Notes: generated by a model not told the origin, from the sequence alone. A stretch of 64,000 bases of DNA from JBCBJX01 sp038522735 (GCA_038522735.1 JBCBJX010000004.1:13605-77604); one strand, 5' to 3'; shown: positions 1-8,687, numbered from the stretch's first letter. Program-made: numbers and translations.

Positions 1-1549
1 CACCGCAGCGAAAGTCGACGTCTCGACGATCGGCGTTCTCTCGTGGGCCGGGCTCGCCTACGGCTTCAAGTTTCTCTGGTCGCCGCTCCTTGATCGTTAC
101 GCGGCGCCGCTGATCGGCCGCTACGGCTTCCGGCGCGGCTGGATGCTCTTCTTCCAGGCGGTCATCGTCGGCTGCCTCGCGTTCATCGCAGGTAGTGATC
201 CGGGGGCGAACCTTGCGGGCATCGCCCTTGCGTCCGTCGTCGCGAGTTTCGCCTCGGCGAGCCAGGACGTGGTGATCGACGCCTGGCGGATCGAGGTCGC
301 CGACGACGAGGCGCCGGTCGATATTCTGTCCGCGGCTTATCAGATGGGCTTTCGCGCCTCGTCGCTGCTGGCGGGCGCGGGCGCCCTCATTTTCGCCTCG
401 AAGGCCGGCTGGCCCTTCACCTACTGGGCGATTGCGGGGCTGATGGCGGTCGCCATGCTGGGCGCAGTCTTCGCGCCGCCCTCGCCGGCGCAGCCTTCGC
501 CGACGCGCGGCCCCTCGCCGGAGGACGACTGGCTGCCGGCGGCGAAACGCAACCGCCTCATCGTTCCGGTGATGGCCGGCTGGGCCGCGAGCGCCGCCGG
601 TCTCTTCGGCTTCATGGCGTATGCGGTGCTGTCGGACGGGGCGGCGAATTCGATCGCCTTCACGCGCACCTACGGACCGCTGATCGTTCTTGCCTGCGTC
701 GGCGGGCCGGGGCTTGCGGCGGCGCTTTCGCTCCGCTGGCGAACAATGGAGGCGACGGCTGCGGAAAAGGCGATCCGTTGGCCGCTGCAGGGGTTGCTCG
801 ACGCCTTCTACGCCGCCGTCATCTCGCCGATGGCGGATCTTGTCGGCCGGCTGCGCTGGGGCGCGTTGCTCGTTCTGGTTCTCGTTCTCTCATACCGGTT
901 CACCGACGCGGTCTGGGGCGCGTTCGCCTATCCGTTCTATCTCGGAGACCCTGCGGACGGCCTCGGCGCCCTCGGCCATACCAACGACGAGGTGGCGGTC
1001 GCCTCAAAGATGTTCGGGGTGGTGATGACCATTGCGGGCATCGCCGGCGGCGGCGTCGCGCTCGTGAAGCTCGGACGGCCGATCTGCCTCATCGCCGGCG
1101 CGGTGATCGCGGCGGCGACCAACCTTCTCCTCGCAGACCTCGCCGTCGGCGGGCCGCGCGTCGACGCAGCTCTTTCCGTCACCGGCGTTTATCCGGTGTT
1201 CGCGACCATGACGCCATTCTTCCAGGGTCTCGGCCTCGATGCGGAAATCAACGAAGCGATGACCCAGCTGATGGCGGTCATCGCCATGGAGAACCTCGCC
1301 CTGGGCTTCGCGAGCGCGGTCTTCGTCGCCTATCTCTCGGCGATCGTGAACCCGCGCTACGCCGCGGTTCAGTACGCGCTCCTGGCCTCTCTGACGCTGC
1401 TGATCGGAGCCCTCGGGCGCGGAGCCCTCGGTCAACTGATCAAGACCGAAGGGTACGCCTATGTTTTCGTCATGACCGCGATCATCGGCCTCTTCGCGGT
1501 CGCCGTGTCGATCGCTGAAGTAATCCGGACCCGTCGCGCGACAGCCTAG
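1..1549 (+). CDS. AmpG-like MFS permease, 5' end outside the window
   Basis: This is a polytopic inner-membrane transporter of the major facilitator superfamily, closest in pattern to AmpG, which imports anhydro-muropeptides for cell-wall recycling. The reading frame is open from base 2, so the true start lies upstream. The visible protein begins with a KFLWSPLLDRY segment followed by a GFRRGW basic loop, which matches the AmpG loop 2-3 region. An ASQDVVIDAWRIE motif follows, the AmpG signature after TM4. Many hydrophobic helices run to the C-terminus. The stop overlaps the stop of the convergent lipoprotein gene by 4 bp. The family is clear; the substrate is inferred. Confidence 0.82.
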   Translation, partial: TAAKVDVSTIGVLSWAGLAYGFKFLWSPLLDRYAAPLIGRYGFRRGWMLFFQAVIVGCLAFIAGSDPGANLAGIALASVVASFASASQDVVIDAWRIEVADDEAPVDILSAAYQMGFRASSLLAGAGALIFASKAGWPFTYWAIAGLMAVAMLGAVFAPPSPAQPSPTRGPSPEDDWLPAAKRNRLIVPVMAGWAASAAGLFGFMAYAVLSDGAANSIAFTRTYGPLIVLACVGGPGLAAALSLRWRTMEATAAEKAIRWPLQGLLDAFYAAVISPMADLVGRLRWGALLVLVLVLSYRFTDAVWGAFAYPFYLGDPADGLGALGHTNDEVAVASKMFGVVMTIAGIAGGGVALVKLGRPICLIAGAVIAAATNLLLADLAVGGPRVDAALSVTGVYPVFATMTPFFQGLGLDAEINEAMTQLMAVIAMENLALGFASAVFVAYLSAIVNPRYAAVQYALLASLTLLIGALGRGALGQLIKTEGYAYVFVMTAIIGLFAVAVSIAEVIRTRRATA

Positions 1550-1896
1550 GCGCCCGCGGTCGCGATTTCGGCGAGACACGCGCCCGCATCGATGTCCGGC
1601 CCCTCCGGATCGCGCGACGCGGCAGCGACGGAAAGAACGACCGGCGCGCCGCCCTCGCCCGGGCCCGTCACGACATAGACGGCGCACGCGTCTCCATCAT
1701 AGCGCCGGAACGCTCCAAGCCCTTCAGCGCGCTCGAACGTCGGCGGTCCGAGCCTGTCGGAAACGGCGCTCGCCGGCCCGCCGATGAAGGCGGAGGGGTC
1801 GATCGTCGGCGGAGCGGCGTCCGGCGCCGCGGGCTGCGGCGTTCCCGCGCAGGCGGCCGCGAAGAAAACGGGTCCGGAAAGAAAGCGCTTGGGCAT
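1546..1896 (-). CDS. Small putative lipoprotein, function unknown
   Basis: A 116-residue protein begins with a short hydrophobic leader ending in FAAAC, so Cys16 is a plausible but weak lipobox cysteine. A Pro/Ala-rich linker and a small globular domain follow, the latter containing DACAVYVV. I do not recognise the family. An upstream extension of the frame would overlap the kinase gene antisense and has no leader, so the ATG at 1896 is preferred. It is convergent with the AmpG-like gene and divergent from the kinase at 1990. Confidence 0.6.
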   Translation of the reverse strand: MPKRFLSGPVFFAAACAGTPQPAAPDAAPPTIDPSAFIGGPASAVSDRLGPPTFERAEGLGAFRRYDGDACAVYVVTGPGEGGAPVVLSVAAASRDPEGPDIDAGACLAEIATAGA

Positions 1897-1989
1897 GGCG
1901 GGCGTCCTTATCGCTCCGGCGCTCTTAGCCCGGTTCGAGCCGTCGCGCGATCCGGTTGAATTCAGCGCGCGAGGCCGACAAGAAGAGCC

Positions 1990-2988
1990 ATGACCGATTT
2001 CCAATACGACGTTCTCGGCGTCGGCAATGCGATTGTCGACGTCCTCGCCCAGGCGGACGACGCCTTCCTCGCCGACCACGACATCGTCAAAGGCGGGATG
2101 ACGCTGATCGACGAGGCGCGCGCCGACGCGCTTTACGGCGCCATGGGTCCGGGGGTCGAAATCTCCGGCGGCTCGGCGGCGAATTCGATCGCGGCCCTCG
2201 CCTCCCTCGGCGGACGCGGCGCGTTCATCGGCAAGGTGTTCGACGACCAGCTTGGCGGCATCTACCGCCACGACCTTCGCAGCCTCGGCGTCGCCTTCGA
2301 CACGGTGCCCGCCCGCTCCGGTCCCGGAACTGGACGCTGCCTGATCAACGTCACGCCCGACGCCCAGCGCTCCATGTCGACCTTTCTCGGCGCGGCCGGC
2401 GGCGTCTCCGTCGCCGATATCGATCGCGGGGTCGTCGAGGCGTCCGCCGTCACCTTTTTTGAGGGCTACCTTTTCGAGCAGCCGACGCCGCGGGAAGCCT
2501 TCTTCGAAGCCTGCGCGATCGCCCGGAAGGCGGGCCGAAAGACAGCGCTGACGCTGTCGGACTCAGGGTGCGTGGAACGTCAGTATGCGGCGTTCCTCGA
2601 CTTCATCAAAAGCAGCGTCGACATCCTGTTCGCCAATGAAGCCGAAGCGCTGGCGCTTGCAGAAACGAGCGACCTCGCCGCAGCGCTCGAGAAACTCGAA
2701 GGTCTCGCGCCTTTCCTCGCCGTGACGCGCTCAGAAAAAGGCTCCGTCATCGTCACCGGCGGCGCGCGGACGGAAATTCCGACGAAGGCGCCGAAACAGC
2801 TCGTCGATACCACCGGGGCCGGCGACGCCTACGCCGCGGGGGTCCTCTGCGGCGTCGCGCGCGGTCTTTCGCCCGAGGTTTCCGGGCGCCTCGGCTCCCT
2901 CGCCGCATCGGAAGTCATCTCCCATTACGGCGCGCGACCGGAGACATCGCTCAAGGGCCTCGCCGAGGCGGACGGTCTCCTCACGTAA
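1990..2988 (+). CDS. PfkB-family carbohydrate/nucleoside kinase (adenosine kinase-like)
   Basis: A 332-residue cytoplasmic kinase of the ribokinase/PfkB family. The N-terminal VLGVGNAIVDVLAQ strand and the SGGSAANSIAALASLGG glycine-rich segment match PfkB signature 1. The C-terminal DTTGAGDAYAAGVL is signature 2, with the catalytic Asp in GAGD. The N-terminal pattern and length resemble bacterial proteins annotated as adenosine kinase, which would phosphorylate adenosine to AMP, but the substrate cannot be fixed from sequence. A strong hairpin follows at 3003-3034. The start codon lies just after a GAAGAGCC stretch. Confidence 0.85.
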   Translation: MTDFQYDVLGVGNAIVDVLAQADDAFLADHDIVKGGMTLIDEARADALYGAMGPGVEISGGSAANSIAALASLGGRGAFIGKVFDDQLGGIYRHDLRSLGVAFDTVPARSGPGTGRCLINVTPDAQRSMSTFLGAAGGVSVADIDRGVVEASAVTFFEGYLFEQPTPREAFFEACAIARKAGRKTALTLSDSGCVERQYAAFLDFIKSSVDILFANEAEALALAETSDLAAALEKLEGLAPFLAVTRSEKGSVIVTGGARTEIPTKAPKQLVDTTGAGDAYAAGVLCGVARGLSPEVSGRLGSLAASEVISHYGARPETSLKGLAEADGLLT

Positions 2989-3002
2989 TCTGTAGGCGAA
3001 AA

Positions 3003-3034
3003 ACGCCCGCAGGCCTCCCCAGGCCCGCGGGCGT
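3003..3034. terminator. GC-rich hairpin between convergent genes
   Basis: An 8-bp arm ACGCCCGC pairs with GCGGGCGT, and the intervening AGGCCT/AGGCCC extends the stem. There is no long T-run on either side, so it may act as a bidirectional or Rho-assisted terminator between the kinase gene and the TonB receptor gene. Confidence 0.55.
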
Positions 3035-3114
3035 CGGCGTCGCCCCCTCTCTTGCGAGAGCCCCCGCGACGATGCTGCGCGCAGGCGGTCGAAATCGCCC
3101 GCGTCTCAGTGCTT

Positions 3115-5457
3115 TTAGAACCGAACCCGAACGCCGCCGCCGTAAATGCGCGGCTCGCCGGCGATGAAGGTCGGAATGCCGAAGGCGTCGCCCGTATTGC
3201 CGGCGTCGATGATGTACTCTTCATCAAGAACGTTGTTGGCGAACGCGAAGACGCTGTAGCGCCCGTCGGCGTCCTCATAGGCGAGGCGTAAATCAAGCAG
3301 GCCGTACGCCTCCTGACGTTCGTCAGCGTTGGCTGACGTGTCCCCGTCGGCGAGGTCATTGTCGTTGTCGTTGTCAAAGAAGATTTCCGACTGCCAGACA
3401 TAGGTCGGCGTGAATTCGAGCGAGCCAGTCGGGAGCGGATAGGACAAGATTGCGCCGATCGAGAACGAATGATCCGGGCTGAGACGGAAACGGTTGTCCG
3501 CGAACTCCTGAGGATTGCCGTCATCGTCCGTGTCGTCGAAGCGCGAGTTGTTGTATGCATACGTTGCGAAGATCTGAGCGAAGTAACTCGGTCGCGCGAT
3601 CACCTGACCCTCGAAGCCGTAAGACGTCGCATTGCCCGCGTTGATCGCCTCGGCGAGGCCGGTGAGCGGATTGAGGATCGTCGTCTGGAAGTTCGAGTAC
3701 TCGTAGTAAAACGCCGAGCCTTCCGCGATGAGCGCGCCGCCGAGCAGGAGACCCTTCGCGCCGACCTCATAGCTGTCGACCGTTTCGGCGGGAATGGTCT
3801 CGAAGTCGAAAACGCCGGGCCCGGAGCCCGCATTGACCGAGAGAATGTCGGAGTTCCGGCCGCGCGCGTGCGAAGCGAAGATGTTGACGTCGTCCGTCAC
3901 CGCATACTGAGCGACCGCCCGCCAGGAGAGCCCGTCGAACGTATTGGAGGTTTCAGCCGACGTGACGCCCGGGACCGCGTTGGTGACGAAGATGCCGCCG
4001 CCGGTGAGCTGCGATACGCCGTCCGGCAATTCGGCGAAGCCGCCGGCTGTCTTGTCGTCATAGGTATAGCGAAGGCCGCCGATGATCTCGAGCCGGTCGG
4101 TGACGCGGAACGTCACATCGCCGTAGACGTCGAACGAGGACGTCTCGCCGGTGTTGCCGAAAATCTCCTGATGGATCGGCTTCAGCGGCTGACCGAACAG
4201 CGGGCTGAGCGGATTGGCGTTGAAGTTCGGGAAGGCTTCGACAGGCGGCGCGTTCGGCGGGACGAGAAGGCCGGCGAGCAGCGCCTGAACCGCACGCTCG
4301 TCGTACTGGAGCGGAACGTCCTGCTCGCCCTCTTCGAAGAAGTAGTTCGCGCCGACAAACCACGACACCTTGCCGCCGACGTCGAACAGAAGGCGGAGTT
4401 CCTGGCTGTACTGAAGGCCTTCCGCGCCCTCGCCGAACACGAAGAGCGGCAGGGCGAAGCCGTCGGGATCGAAGCTCTCGAAGGAATTGAACTCGCGCCA
4501 GGCGGATACGGACGAGAGCGTGTACGCGTCGCTGATCTGGTAGTCGGCGAGGAGCGTCACGCCGTAAACCTCGCGCTCCAGTCCGAGATCACGGCCGACA
4601 AAGCCGCCGAACGTGTTGAGCGCCGCCGGCTCGCCCGGCTCCAACGACCCGTCCGGCGTCGGAAGAAACGTCCCCGATTTGAACGCCGTCGCGGCGGGGG
4701 TGTCTTCCTGATAGTTCGCGATGAGGTCGGCCGTGAACTGCTCGTTCGGCGTGAAGCGCAGGGCGCCGCGGATTGCGGCGACTTCCTGGCTGTTGAAGTC
4801 CGTGCCGCCGAGGGCGTTTTCGACGTAGCCGTCGCGCGTCTTGTGGCGGAAGGCGATGCGGCCGGCGAGAACGTCCGGGATGATCGCGCCGTTGATATGG
4901 CCTTCGACCATGTCGTAGCCGAGATTGCCGACTTCGGCGCCGAAGGAGGCGGAGAACTCCTGGCTCGCCTTCGCCTGGACGATGTTGATGGCCCCGATGA
5001 GGCCGCCGCGACCGAAGAGCGTCGCCTGCGGACCTTTCGCCACCTCGACCCGCTCGACGTCGAAGAGCTCGACATAGGAGCCGCGCGATCGGGAGATCGA
5101 GACGCCGTCCTGATAGACGGAGACGCGCGGCTCGATGTTCGCTTCGCCGGAATCCGAGGTGATGCCGCGGATCACGAAGCCGGGATTGTTCGGGCTCTGC
5201 TCTTGAATCTCAAGGCCCGGCACGAAGTCGGCGAGTTCGTCAAACTGCTGCACGCCGATCGTTTCGAGGAAATCACCCGAGTAGGCCGTGACGTTGATCG
5301 GCACCTCGAGAGAGGACTGGTCGCGCTTCTGGGTGGAGATGACGATGATGGTGTCGTCGACGGCGACGTCCGCGCCCGTCGCATCCTGAGCCGCCGCGTT
5401 CGCGCCGACGAGCGCCAGCGCGCTCGCTCCCTGAAGCAGAAGTTTCATGTCCCTCAT
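3115..5457 (-). CDS. TonB-dependent outer-membrane receptor
   Basis: A 780-residue outer-membrane receptor. It starts with a signal peptide (cleavage likely after GANAAAQ), then a TonB-box-like DDTIIVIS segment near residue 35. The plug domain contains VPINVTAYSGDFLE, PGFVIRGIT and VERVEVAKGPQATLFGRG, all typical of the family. A large beta-barrel ends in VRVRF with a terminal Phe, as expected for BAM substrates. The plug pattern resembles the large alphaproteobacterial/sphingomonad receptor groups, but the ligand is unknown. A second possible start (MKLL) lies 9 bp downstream. It is transcribed leftward, in line with the his genes but 112 bp away. Confidence 0.93.
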   Translation of the reverse strand: MRDMKLLLQGASALALVGANAAAQDATGADVAVDDTIIVISTQKRDQSSLEVPINVTAYSGDFLETIGVQQFDELADFVPGLEIQEQSPNNPGFVIRGITSDSGEANIEPRVSVYQDGVSISRSRGSYVELFDVERVEVAKGPQATLFGRGGLIGAINIVQAKASQEFSASFGAEVGNLGYDMVEGHINGAIIPDVLAGRIAFRHKTRDGYVENALGGTDFNSQEVAAIRGALRFTPNEQFTADLIANYQEDTPAATAFKSGTFLPTPDGSLEPGEPAALNTFGGFVGRDLGLEREVYGVTLLADYQISDAYTLSSVSAWREFNSFESFDPDGFALPLFVFGEGAEGLQYSQELRLLFDVGGKVSWFVGANYFFEEGEQDVPLQYDERAVQALLAGLLVPPNAPPVEAFPNFNANPLSPLFGQPLKPIHQEIFGNTGETSSFDVYGDVTFRVTDRLEIIGGLRYTYDDKTAGGFAELPDGVSQLTGGGIFVTNAVPGVTSAETSNTFDGLSWRAVAQYAVTDDVNIFASHARGRNSDILSVNAGSGPGVFDFETIPAETVDSYEVGAKGLLLGGALIAEGSAFYYEYSNFQTTILNPLTGLAEAINAGNATSYGFEGQVIARPSYFAQIFATYAYNNSRFDDTDDDGNPQEFADNRFRLSPDHSFSIGAILSYPLPTGSLEFTPTYVWQSEIFFDNDNDNDLADGDTSANADERQEAYGLLDLRLAYEDADGRYSVFAFANNVLDEEYIIDAGNTGDAFGIPTFIAGEPRIYGGGVRVRF

Positions 5458-5528
5458 CCCCGTTCAGCGCTGGCGCGCGTTTCCACCGTGCGGGGGCGTG
5501 TAGGGGGGCTGCGCGAACCTTTTGTGAC

Positions 5529-5548
5529 GATTGTGCTGCGCAACAATC
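5529..5548. promoter_or_regulatory. Inverted repeat GATTGT-N8-ACAATC
   Basis: A 6-bp inverted repeat with an 8-bp spacer lies between the end of hisE and the start of the TonB receptor gene, about 70 bp upstream of the receptor start. The geometry fits a dimeric-regulator operator. It is not followed by a T-run, so it is an unlikely terminator. No regulator can be named. Confidence 0.3.
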
Positions 5549-5569
5549 ACGCGAGGCGTGCAGGCCAAT

Positions 5570-5902
5570 TTAGTTTCGACGTGATGCTTTTTCGTCATGC
5601 CCGGAGACGCCGGTGCGGGCGTTGAGCGCCGCAGCGACCTCGTCCGGCGAAACGCCGGCGGCCGCGAGCATGACGAGGAGGTGGTAGAGAACGTCGGCGG
5701 CCTCGGCCGCAAGATCGTCCCTGTCACCGAGGGCGGCCGCGAGGGCGGCCTCCACCGCCTCCTCGCCGAACTTCTTCGCGCAGCGGGCGGGGCCGGCGGC
5801 GAGTAAGCTCGCGGTGTACGATGCGTCGGGCGCCGCGCCTTTACGCGCTTCGATCGTGCGCCAGAGAGCGGCGAGGGCGGGGCCGAGGGCGTCGTCTGTC
5901 AC
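5570..5902 (-). CDS. hisE: Phosphoribosyl-ATP pyrophosphatase HisE
   Basis: HisE hydrolyses phosphoribosyl-ATP to phosphoribosyl-AMP, the second step of histidine synthesis. The 110-residue all-alpha protein has the MazG-like signature KKFGEEAVEAALAA, with the metal-binding acidic residues, and AAEAADVLYHLLVML. Its length is normal for a stand-alone HisE. The start overlaps the stop of hisF by 4 bp, indicating translational coupling. It is the last gene of the leftward his cluster. Confidence 0.95.
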   Translation of the reverse strand: MTDDALGPALAALWRTIEARKGAAPDASYTASLLAAGPARCAKKFGEEAVEAALAAALGDRDDLAAEAADVLYHLLVMLAAAGVSPDEVAAALNARTGVSGHDEKASRRN

Positions 5903-6672
5903 GGGGCGTCTCCCGGATCGCGGGCGGGAAGGCCGGCGGCGAGAAGCGCGCGTTTGGCGTCCGCGATCGTGTGCTGACCGTAATGAAAAATCGAGGCGGC
6001 GAGCACCGCCGAGGCCCCGCCCTCCGTCACGCCCTCGACCAGGTGATCGAGGTTTCCAGCGCCGCCCGACGCGATGACGGGGATCGGAACGGCGTCGCTG
6101 ACGGCGCGCGTCAGCGAAAGATCGTACCCGGATTTCGAGCCGTCGCCGTCCATGGACGTGAGGAGGATTTCACCGGCGCCGCGACGCGCGACCTCCTCAG
6201 CGAAGGCGACGGCGTCGATCCCGGTCGGCTCCGTTCCGCCGTGGGTGAAGATCTCCCACCGGCTCTCATCGACCCGCTTCGCGTCGATGGCGACGACGAC
6301 GCACTGGCCGCCGAAAGCCAGCGCCGCTTCGTCGACGAGGCCCGGCCGTGCGACGGCGCCCGAATTGATCGAGACTTTATCGGCGCCGGCGAGCAGGAGG
6401 TTTCGCACATCGTCCGCCGTCCGAACGCCGCCGCCGACGGTGAGCGGCGTGAAGCAGCGCTCCGCCGTCGCCCGGACGATCTCGAGCAGCGCGCCGCGGC
6501 CCTCGCGCGTCGCGGAGATGTCGAGAAAACAGATCTCGTCCGCTACTTGCGCGTCGTAACGCTCCGCCGCTTCGACCGGATCGCCCGCGTCGCGCAGGCC
6601 CTCGAACCGCACGCCCTTGACGACGCGGCCCTCGTTCACGTCGAGGCAGGGGATGATGCGGATCTTCAGCAT
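5899..6672 (-). CDS. hisF: Imidazole glycerol phosphate synthase, cyclase subunit HisF
   Basis: HisF is the TIM-barrel cyclase subunit that, with HisH, turns PRFAR plus ammonia into IGP and AICAR. The 257-residue protein has the N-terminal catalytic Asp in RIIPCLDVNEGRVVKG and the second catalytic Asp in LLTSMDGDGSKSGYD. The phosphate-binding loops TVGGGV and IASGGAGN are present. It overlaps hisA by 7 bp upstream and hisE by 4 bp downstream, so hisH-hisA-hisF-hisE is one tightly packed unit. Confidence 0.97.
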   Translation of the reverse strand: MLKIRIIPCLDVNEGRVVKGVRFEGLRDAGDPVEAAERYDAQVADEICFLDISATREGRGALLEIVRATAERCFTPLTVGGGVRTADDVRNLLLAGADKVSINSGAVARPGLVDEAALAFGGQCVVVAIDAKRVDESRWEIFTHGGTEPTGIDAVAFAEEVARRGAGEILLTSMDGDGSKSGYDLSLTRAVSDAVPIPVIASGGAGNLDHLVEGVTEGGASAVLAASIFHYGQHTIADAKRALLAAGLPARDPGDAP

Positions 6673-7406
6673 GCCGCGGCGCGGATCGCTTCGGCGGGCG
6701 ACAGCGCTCCCTCGTAGAGCGCGCGGCCGATGACGACGCCGTCGATGCCCGGATGAGCCGTCTTTGCGGCCATAAGGGCGGCGACATCGCCCGCGTCCTT
6801 CACGCCGCCGGAGGCGATGACGGGGATCGACACCACGTCGGCGAGCGCCGCTGTCGCCTCCACATTAACGCCCTGAAGCGCGCCGTCCCGGTCGATATCG
6901 GTGAAGATGATCGCGGCGACGCCTGCGTCCTCGAACCGTTTCGCGAGGTCAGCGGCGTCGAGTTCGGAGGTTTCGGCCCAGCCGGAGACGGCGACCTTGC
7001 CGCCACGGGCGTCGACGCCGACGACGATCCGTCCGGGATGCGCCCTCGCGGCGTCGCGCACAAAGTCCGGATCGCGCACGGCCGCGGTGCCGAGAACGAC
7101 CCGGGCGACGCCCCGCTCGAACCAACCCTCGACGGCGCCCATCGTGCGCACCCCGCCGCCGACCTGAACGTCGGCGTCGGTCGTTTCGAGAATTGCAGAG
7201 ACCGCATCGGCGTTGCGCGCGTCGCCTGCGAGAGCGCCGTCGAGATCGACCACGTGCAGTTTCGCAAAGCCGGCTTCCGCGAACCGCCGGGCCTGATCCG
7301 CCGGATCGTCATTGTACGTCGTCGCGGCGTCGAATTCGCCCTTCAGGAGGCGCACGCAGGCGCCGCCCTTGAGGTCGATAGCGGGATAAAGCGTCAGGGC
7401 CGCCAT
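6666..7406 (-). CDS. hisA: ProFAR isomerase HisA
   Basis: HisA performs the Amadori-type isomerisation of ProFAR to PRFAR. The 246-residue TIM barrel has the catalytic Asp near the N-terminus in LYPAIDLKGGACVRL, the second Asp in IIFTDIDRDGALQG, and phosphate-binding VGGGVRT and IASGGVKD. The length is typical. Its start lies inside the last 13 bp of hisH and its stop overlaps hisF, consistent with coupled expression. Confidence 0.97.
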   Translation of the reverse strand: MAALTLYPAIDLKGGACVRLLKGEFDAATTYNDDPADQARRFAEAGFAKLHVVDLDGALAGDARNADAVSAILETTDADVQVGGGVRTMGAVEGWFERGVARVVLGTAAVRDPDFVRDAARAHPGRIVVGVDARGGKVAVSGWAETSELDAADLAKRFEDAGVAAIIFTDIDRDGALQGVNVEATAALADVVSIPVIASGGVKDAGDVAALMAAKTAHPGIDGVVIGRALYEGALSPAEAIRAAAC

Positions 7407-8041
7407 TTCAGAAATCCTTCCAGGATCTTCAGCCCGAACCCCTGGCTCTTTTCCGGATGGAACTGGGTTCCAAGCGCCGGGCCGCGGCCGACGATCGCGG
7501 CGAACGGACCGCCATAGTCGGCGGTCGCGAGGACGTCGGAGGCCGCGTCCGGGGCGAGATGATAGGAATGTACGAAATAGGCGTGGGGGTCCGCGAACGC
7601 CGCGGCCGAACGGAGCGCCGGGTGATCGCTTTCAATCGCGACTTCGTTCCAGCCCATGTGCGGCAGCTTCAGCGCAGCGTCCCGGGGTTTCAGGAGATCG
7701 ACCGTTCCCGGAACGATGTCGAGGCCCTGGGTCTCGCCGTGTTCGAGGCCGACGGTCGAGAGGAGCTGCATGCCGACGCACACTCCGAGAAAAGGCTTCG
7801 TCGCGGCGGCTTCACGCACGGCATCCGTCAGGCCGGGCGCAGCGTCGAGGCCGGCCCGGCAGGAGGCGAAGGCGCCGACGCCCGGCAGGATCACCCTGTC
7901 GGCGGCCCGCACCGCATCTGCGTCGCCCGAGACGGCGATCTCGACGGAGAGATCCGCCTCGACCGCAGCGCGGCGCACGGCCTTCTCCGCGGACGGTAGG
8001 TTGCCCGACTTGTAGTCGACGATGACGAGGCGCTCGCTCAT
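7394..8041 (-). CDS. hisH: Imidazole glycerol phosphate synthase, glutaminase subunit HisH
   Basis: HisH is the class I glutamine amidotransferase that supplies ammonia to HisF. The 215-residue protein has DYKSGNLPSAEKA at the N-terminus, LPGVGAF with the oxyanion strand, the nucleophile Cys in GVCVGMQLL, and the His/Glu pair in QFHPEKSQ, so the catalytic triad is complete. It is the first gene of the hisHAFE packed unit. A terminator hairpin separates it from the two small secreted-protein genes upstream. Confidence 0.97.
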   Translation of the reverse strand: MSERLVIVDYKSGNLPSAEKAVRRAAVEADLSVEIAVSGDADAVRAADRVILPGVGAFASCRAGLDAAPGLTDAVREAAATKPFLGVCVGMQLLSTVGLEHGETQGLDIVPGTVDLLKPRDAALKLPHMGWNEVAIESDHPALRSAAAFADPHAYFVHSYHLAPDAASDVLATADYGGPFAAIVGRGPALGTQFHPEKSQGFGLKILEGFLKWRP

Positions 8042-8090
8042 GGATCGGGCGAGCTAGCACGCCGCCCGCCGCTTGGAAAACGGCGCGACG

Positions 8091-8114
8091 AAAAACGGCG
8101 CCCGCGAGGGCGCC
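8091..8114 (-). terminator. Rho-independent terminator downstream of the small secreted-protein genes
   Basis: On the minus strand a perfect 7-bp stem (GGCGCCC and GGGCGCC around a TCGC loop) is followed by GTTTTT. It lies just past the stop of the small gene at 8141 and about 50 bp before hisH, so it should end leftward transcripts arriving from hisB and the small genes. Confidence 0.7.
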
Positions 8115-8140
8115 GCGTTCCGACCTTCAAGCCGTCCGGC

Positions 8141-8398
8141 TCAGGCGCATTCCTCGATCGCGGCCTGGACGAAGTCCGGCGCCGCGTCGAGGTCTTCCGG
8201 CGTTTCGATAGCGAGGATGGCGTCCTTCAGATCCGCGTCTGCGTCGGCCTTCTCGCCGAGGCAGGCGCAGCCCCCGTAACCCGTGTCGTATTTCGCGGAG
8301 AACGCTTCGCAATGGTTCTCGACCTCGTTGGCGAAGGCGGTGGAGACCATGGCGGAAAAGCCAAGCGCAGCGGCGCTCGCGACATAAGCAAGTTTCAT
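8141..8398 (-). CDS. Small secreted Cys4 protein, paralogue 1
   Basis: An 85-residue protein with a clear signal peptide (MKLAYVAS to STAFA, cleavage near residue 23). The mature part of about 62 residues is acidic and has Cys at 30, 44, 46 and 84. The order C-x13-C-x-C-x37-C is shared with the neighbouring gene, including EAF near the first Cys, CxCLG, and a PEDLDAAP segment. I do not recognise a described family. The inner ATG at 8398 is chosen because it gives the leader peptide; the upstream extension lacks one. Two disulfides in the periplasm are likely but inferred. Confidence 0.75.
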   Translation of the reverse strand: MKLAYVASAAALGFSAMVSTAFANEVENHCEAFSAKYDTGYGGCACLGEKADADADLKDAILAIETPEDLDAAPDFVQAAIEECA

Positions 8399-8423
8399 CT
8401 GTCTACTTCCTGTTTCCAATTGT

Positions 8424-8687
8424 TCAGCCGCAGGCCTCGATCGCGTCCAGCACTTTCTGGGGCGCGTCTTCGAGGTCTTCAGGCGAGGTGATTTCAAGGA
8501 GCATCTCATAAAGCTCCGCATCCGCCGCGGCGGCGTCGCCGAGGCATTCGCAATCGATCTCGCCGCCGTATTCAGCCTGGAACGCTTCGCAGCCTTCCTG
8601 GATGTCTTCTTTCGGTCCGGCGGCGGCCGGCGCGAGCATGGTCGCGAGCGCGAGCGCGGCTGCGCTCGTGACGGTGATGACTTTCAT
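8424..8687 (-). CDS. Small secreted Cys4 protein, paralogue 2
   Basis: An 87-residue protein with signal peptide MKVITVTSAAALALA ending near APAAA. The mature part has Cys at 33, 46, 48 and 86 (C-x12-C-x-C-x37-C). GCEAFQAEY, CECLGD and SPEDLEDAP align with the gene 25 bp downstream, so the pair arose by tandem duplication. A GGGG stretch precedes the ATG at 8687. Located between hisB and hisH, it has no evident link to histidine synthesis. Function unknown. Confidence 0.75.
   Translation of the reverse strand: MKVITVTSAAALALATMLAPAAAGPKEDIQEGCEAFQAEYGGEIDCECLGDAAAADAELYEMLLEITSPEDLEDAPQKVLDAIEACG

Noticed and set aside
3469..5625. A 718-residue open frame on the plus strand
   Set aside because: It lies antisense to the TonB receptor, has an Arg/Asp/Glu-heavy composition typical of high-GC shadow frames, and shows no domain motif.
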